Below, piece by piece: positions 61,131 to 64,000 of a stretch of DNA of 64,000 nt. Positions within the stretch are counted from its first letter, which is position 1. The number at the start of each line of letters is the position of its first letter. The notes beneath the pieces were generated by a model, which worked only from the letters and a program-made list of their open reading frames with translations, had not been told where the DNA came from and did no database searches. The position numbers and the translations under genes were made by a program. Origin of the DNA: Streptomyces flavidovirens DSM 40150 (GTDB lineage: Bacteria; Actinomycetota; Actinomycetes; Streptomycetales; Streptomycetaceae); assembly GCF_000429085.1 (NCBI RefSeq), contig NZ_AUBE01000006.1, forward strand, positions 62,001-126,000, given 5' to 3'.

Positions 61131-63137
61131 TCAGCCGTCGTTACGGCCGCGGGAGCGGCCCGCGCCGGGCTGGGTGAGGCGGTCCAGTACGAGCCCGAGG
61201 CAGACGATCGCGGCGCCGGCCGTCATGCCGACCCCCATCTCGCCGCGCGAAAGGCCCTTGACCACGTCGTAACCGAGCGCGCCACCGCCGACGAGACCGC
61301 CGACGACGACCACGGCGAGCACCAGCACGACACCCTGGTTGACAGCGAGCTGCAGCGCCGGGCGGGCCAGCGGAAGCTGCACCTGGAAGAGTTGCTGCCG
61401 GGAGCCGGCGCCCAGGGAGCGCGAGGCCTCCAGGGCGGACGGATCGACCTCCCTGATGCCCTGGGTGGTGATGCGGACGACGGCCGGCAGGGCGTACACG
61501 ACGGCCGCGATGATCGCGGACGCGCGCGTGACACCGAACAGCGCGACCACCGGGATCAGGTACACGAACTGCGGCATCGTCTGCATCGCGTCCAGCACCG
61601 GCCGCATCCACCGCTCGAAGCGCCCCGCCCGCGCCGCCGCGATGCCGAGCGCGAAGCCCAGCAGCAGCGTCACGAAGAGCGCCGCGATCACCTGGGAGAG
61701 CGTGTCGAGGGACTTCGTCCATACGCCGAGTACGCCGATGGCACCCATCGCGAGCGTCGAGGTGAGCGCGGTCGCCCACGACCCCACCAGCCACGCCAGC
61801 GCCGCCACGGTCAGCAGCAGGGCCCACCAGGGCAGCCACACCAGGCCGTCACGCAGCGGGTTGAGCACCCACAGGGTGAAGTTCTCCGACCACACCTCCG
61901 TGCCGCCGAGGACCGGAATGCCCGAGGCGAGGTGCTCGGTGACCCAGTCCTGCGCCTTGTTGACGGGCGTGGAGATGTCGTACGTCCAGCCTTCCGGCCA
62001 GGTCAGCGGCGCCAGCGCACGGTTGGCGGCGGCAACGGCAGCGGTCACCGCGGCGACCAGCGCCCACGCCCGCCACCCGTGCAGCAGCCGCGAGCCACCC
62101 GGCACGGACGTGCCGATACGCTCGCCCGCCGCCGCGGTCGTACGGTCGAGCCAGACCGCGATCAGCACGATCGGGATGCCGGCCGCGAGGGCCTTGCCGA
62201 CGTCGACCGTGGACAGCGCCGAGTAGACCTCTTCGCCGAGGCCGCCGGCACCGACGAGCGCCGCGATGACGACCATCGAAAGCGCCATCATGATCGTCTG
62301 GTTGAGGCCGAGCAGCATTTCCTTGCGGGCGAGCGGCAGCCGCGCCGTCCACAGCCGCTGCCAGCCGCCGGCGCCGAGGGAGGCCGACGCTTCCAGGACC
62401 CCGGCGTCGGCGCCGCGCAGCCCGAGGGCCGTGAGGCGGGCCATCGGCGGGGCGGCGTAGATGACCGTACAGAAGAGGGCGGCGGGCGTACCGGTGCCGA
62501 AGACGAGCACGAACGGCAGCAGGTACGCGAAGGCCGGCATGACCTGCATGGTGTCGAGCACCGGCCGCAGCATCCGGTGGAAGCGGTCGGACAGTCCGGC
62601 CGCGAGCCCGAGCAGGATGCCGAGCACGGAGGCGACCGTGACGGCCACGACCATCAGCGCGATGGTGAGCAGCGTGGCGTCCCACATGCCGAGCAGCCCG
62701 CACACGGCGAAGACGACGGCCGCGATGCCCGCCGTCTTCGCGCCGCGCCGGCCGAGTCCGGCGGCGCGCCACGCGAAGAGGACACCCATGGCGGCGAACC
62801 CGGCCCAGCCGAGCGAGTCCAGGCCGTTGTAGACGGCGTCGACCGCGTCGGTGGCGGTGTTGGACAGATGCAGCAGGAAGTACAGGAAGAGGGGGTGGGA
62901 CTCGCGGTTGTCGATGACCCATGCGTTGGCGTCGTCGAGCGGACCCGACACGTCGACGGTCAGGCCGGCCGGCCAACTGCCGCCGCCCCACAGCGCGGCG
63001 CCGAGCGGTACGAGCACGAACGCGGCGACGGCGAGCGCCAGCAGCTTGCGGCCGGCGCGGTGACGTACCACCGCGGCGAACCGCCCGGCAGTGACCGCCG
63101 GCCTGTCCTTCGGCGGCGCGGTGACGGCCGCCGTCAT
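61131..63137 (-). CDS. Fused tandem permease of the glycine betaine transporter
   Basis: 668 residues: two complete ProW-type permease domains in one chain. Each has an EAA loop ([56 protein letters not shown]) and a family start ([21 protein letters not shown]). The domains are divergent repeats, so the fusion is old. Such double permeases can form the channel without a second polypeptide. ATGA overlap with the ATPase gene. Confidence 0.88.
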   Translation of the reverse strand: MTAAVTAPPKDRPAVTAGRFAAVVRHRAGRKLLALAVAAFVLVPLGAALWGGGSWPAGLTVDVSGPLDDANAWVIDNRESHPLFLYFLLHLSNTATDAVDAVYNGLDSLGWAGFAAMGVLFAWRAAGLGRRGAKTAGIAAVVFAVCGLLGMWDATLLTIALMVVAVTVASVLGILLGLAAGLSDRFHRMLRPVLDTMQVMPAFAYLLPFVLVFGTGTPAALFCTVIYAAPPMARLTALGLRGADAGVLEASASLGAGGWQRLWTARLPLARKEMLLGLNQTIMMALSMVVIAALVGAGGLGEEVYSALSTVDVGKALAAGIPIVLIAVWLDRTTAAAGERIGTSVPGGSRLLHGWRAWALVAAVTAAVAAANRALAPLTWPEGWTYDISTPVNKAQDWVTEHLASGIPVLGGTEVWSENFTLWVLNPLRDGLVWLPWWALLLTVAALAWLVGSWATALTSTLAMGAIGVLGVWTKSLDTLSQVIAALFVTLLLGFALGIAAARAGRFERWMRPVLDAMQTMPQFVYLIPVVALFGVTRASAIIAAVVYALPAVVRITTQGIREVDPSALEASRSLGAGSRQQLFQVQLPLARPALQLAVNQGVVLVLAVVVVGGLVGGGALGYDVVKGLSRGEMGVGMTAGAAIVCLGLVLDRLTQPGAGRSRGRNDG

Positions 63138-64000
63138 GCGGCGACCGCCTTCTGGTCCGAGGGCCCGAGACCCGCGACAACGGCGAGCAGCCCCTGGTGG
63201 TCGACGATGCCGATGCAGCGTCCGTTCTCCATGACGCGGGCGGGCTCGCCGGTGCGGGCGACGGCCTCGATGGCGGCCGAGACGGTGGCGTCGGGAGAGA
63301 CGGAGGCACCGGTCTCGGTCTCGCGCGCGTCGTCGGCGGGGCGCATGGCCGTGCGTACGGTCATGACCTGCTCGCGCGCCACGTCGCGGACGAAGTCGCG
63401 TACGTAGTCGTCGGCGGGCGAGCCGACGATCTCCTCGGGGGTGCCGAGCTGCACGATCCGGCCGTCGCGCATCAGCGCGATCCGGTCACCGAGCCGCAGC
63501 GCCTCGCTGAGGTCGTGGGTGATGAAGACCATGGTGCGGCCCTCTTCGCGGTGCAGGCGGATGACTTCTTCCTGCATGTCGCGGCGGATCAGCGGGTCGA
63601 GCGCGCTGAACGGCTCGTCGAAGAGGAGGACTTCGGGGTCGACGGCGAGGGCGCGGGCGAGGCCCACGCGCTGCTGCTGCCCGCCGGAGAGCTGGCCGGG
63701 ACGGCGCTCTTCCATCCCGGCGAGGCCGACCTTCTCGACGACCTCGGCGGCCTTGGCGCGGCGCTCGGCCCGCCCCACGCCCTGGATCTCCAGGCCATAG
63801 GCGACGTTGTCGAGGACCGAGCGGTGCGGCAGCAGGCCGAAGTGCTGGAAGACCATGGAGGCGCGGTGCCGGCGCAGTTCGCGCAGCCGCGACTTGTCCA
63901 TGGACAGGACGTCCTCGCCGTCGATGGCGATGGCGCCGGAGGTCGGCTCGATGAGGCGGGTCAGGCAGCGTACGAGGGTGGACTTGCCGGAGCCCGAAAG
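63134..64000 (-). CDS. Glycine betaine transporter ATPase, N-terminus cut by window end
   Basis: Reading from the right edge: GSGKS (Walker A), [57 protein letters not shown] (signature), [14 protein letters not shown] (Walker B) and [19 protein letters not shown]. The C-terminal 70 residues hold a single CBS-like domain ([39 protein letters not shown]), which in OpuA-type ATPases senses ionic strength. The first ~50 residues and start lie beyond 64000. Confidence 0.93.
   Translation of the reverse strand, partial: LSGSGKSTLVRCLTRLIEPTSGAIAIDGEDVLSMDKSRLRELRRHRASMVFQHFGLLPHRSVLDNVAYGLEIQGVGRAERRAKAAEVVEKVGLAGMEERRPGQLSGGQQQRVGLARALAVDPEVLLFDEPFSALDPLIRRDMQEEVIRLHREEGRTMVFITHDLSEALRLGDRIALMRDGRIVQLGTPEEIVGSPADDYVRDFVRDVAREQVMTVRTAMRPADDARETETGASVSPDATVSAAIEAVARTGEPARVMENGRCIGIVDHQGLLAVVAGLGPSDQKAVAA

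Overview
The window looks like Streptomyces chromosome. It is about 70% GC, uses strongly GC-biased third codon positions, has many GTG/TTG starts and several apparently leaderless genes, and its gene order (deoA-cdd-nucleoside ABC, nonulosonic-acid cluster, acyl-CoA mutase, paired ECF sigma genes, sdhCDAB, SCO4848-like gene, trpS, glyA, rocD, glycine-betaine ABC) matches what I remember of the S. coelicolor SCO4830-SCO4890 region. No alignment was run.

Layout. 1-2.75 kb: a truncated sugar transferase, a glycosyltransferase and a STAS protein. 2.8-9.7 kb: a nucleoside salvage and uptake block (deoA, cdd, two permeases, an ATPase apparently starting at ATC, and a BMP-type binding lipoprotein). 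9.9-11.1 kb: an M20 amidohydrolase. 11.4-18.5 kb: a nonulosonic-acid glycopolymer cluster (NeuB, NeuA fused to a KdsC-like phosphatase, polysialyltransferase-like proteins, a GT2 enzyme), probably making a cell-wall polymer of the Kdn/teichulosonic acid type. 18.76-24.39 kb: a compact 5.6-kb integrative element in a lysE gene, bounded by a 17-bp repeat. It carries a large serine integrase, an HTH protein, an HNH nuclease, a small zinc-finger protein, a DUF6879 pair and other small genes. It also supplies a divergent replacement 3' end for the lysE gene it interrupts, leaving the original 3' end stranded at the far side.

24.9-38.2 kb: Uma2-family protein, acyl-CoA mutase large subunit, a frameshifted L,D-transpeptidase lipoprotein, two similar ECF sigma/membrane-protein pairs, several Streptomyces hypotheticals, a GNAT remnant, a DUF4328 protein, a secreted GH20 hexosaminidase and OHCU decarboxylase (apparent CTG start). 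38.3-41.8 kb: sdhCDAB with a strong terminator. 41.8-45.4 kb: a small membrane protein, Lrp regulator, SMP-30 lactonase, and a TetR-linked operon with two operator palindromes around a near-consensus promoter. 45.4-45.8 kb: a 16-bp-period minisatellite. 45.8-52.5 kb: metallophosphoesterase, SCO4848-like gene with a phiBT1-type attB, a sortase-anchored carboxypeptidase, YihY, 2'-5' RNA ligase, trpS and a sigma/partner fusion remnant. 52.5-64 kb: glyA behind a ZTP riboswitch, rocD, a glutathionylspermidine-synthase-like gene with a lipoprotein, a DMT transporter, a MocR/AhpD divergent pair and a glycine-betaine ABC system cut by the window end.

Most of the window is conserved core. The accessory part is the lysE element, which is the main candidate for something undescribed.
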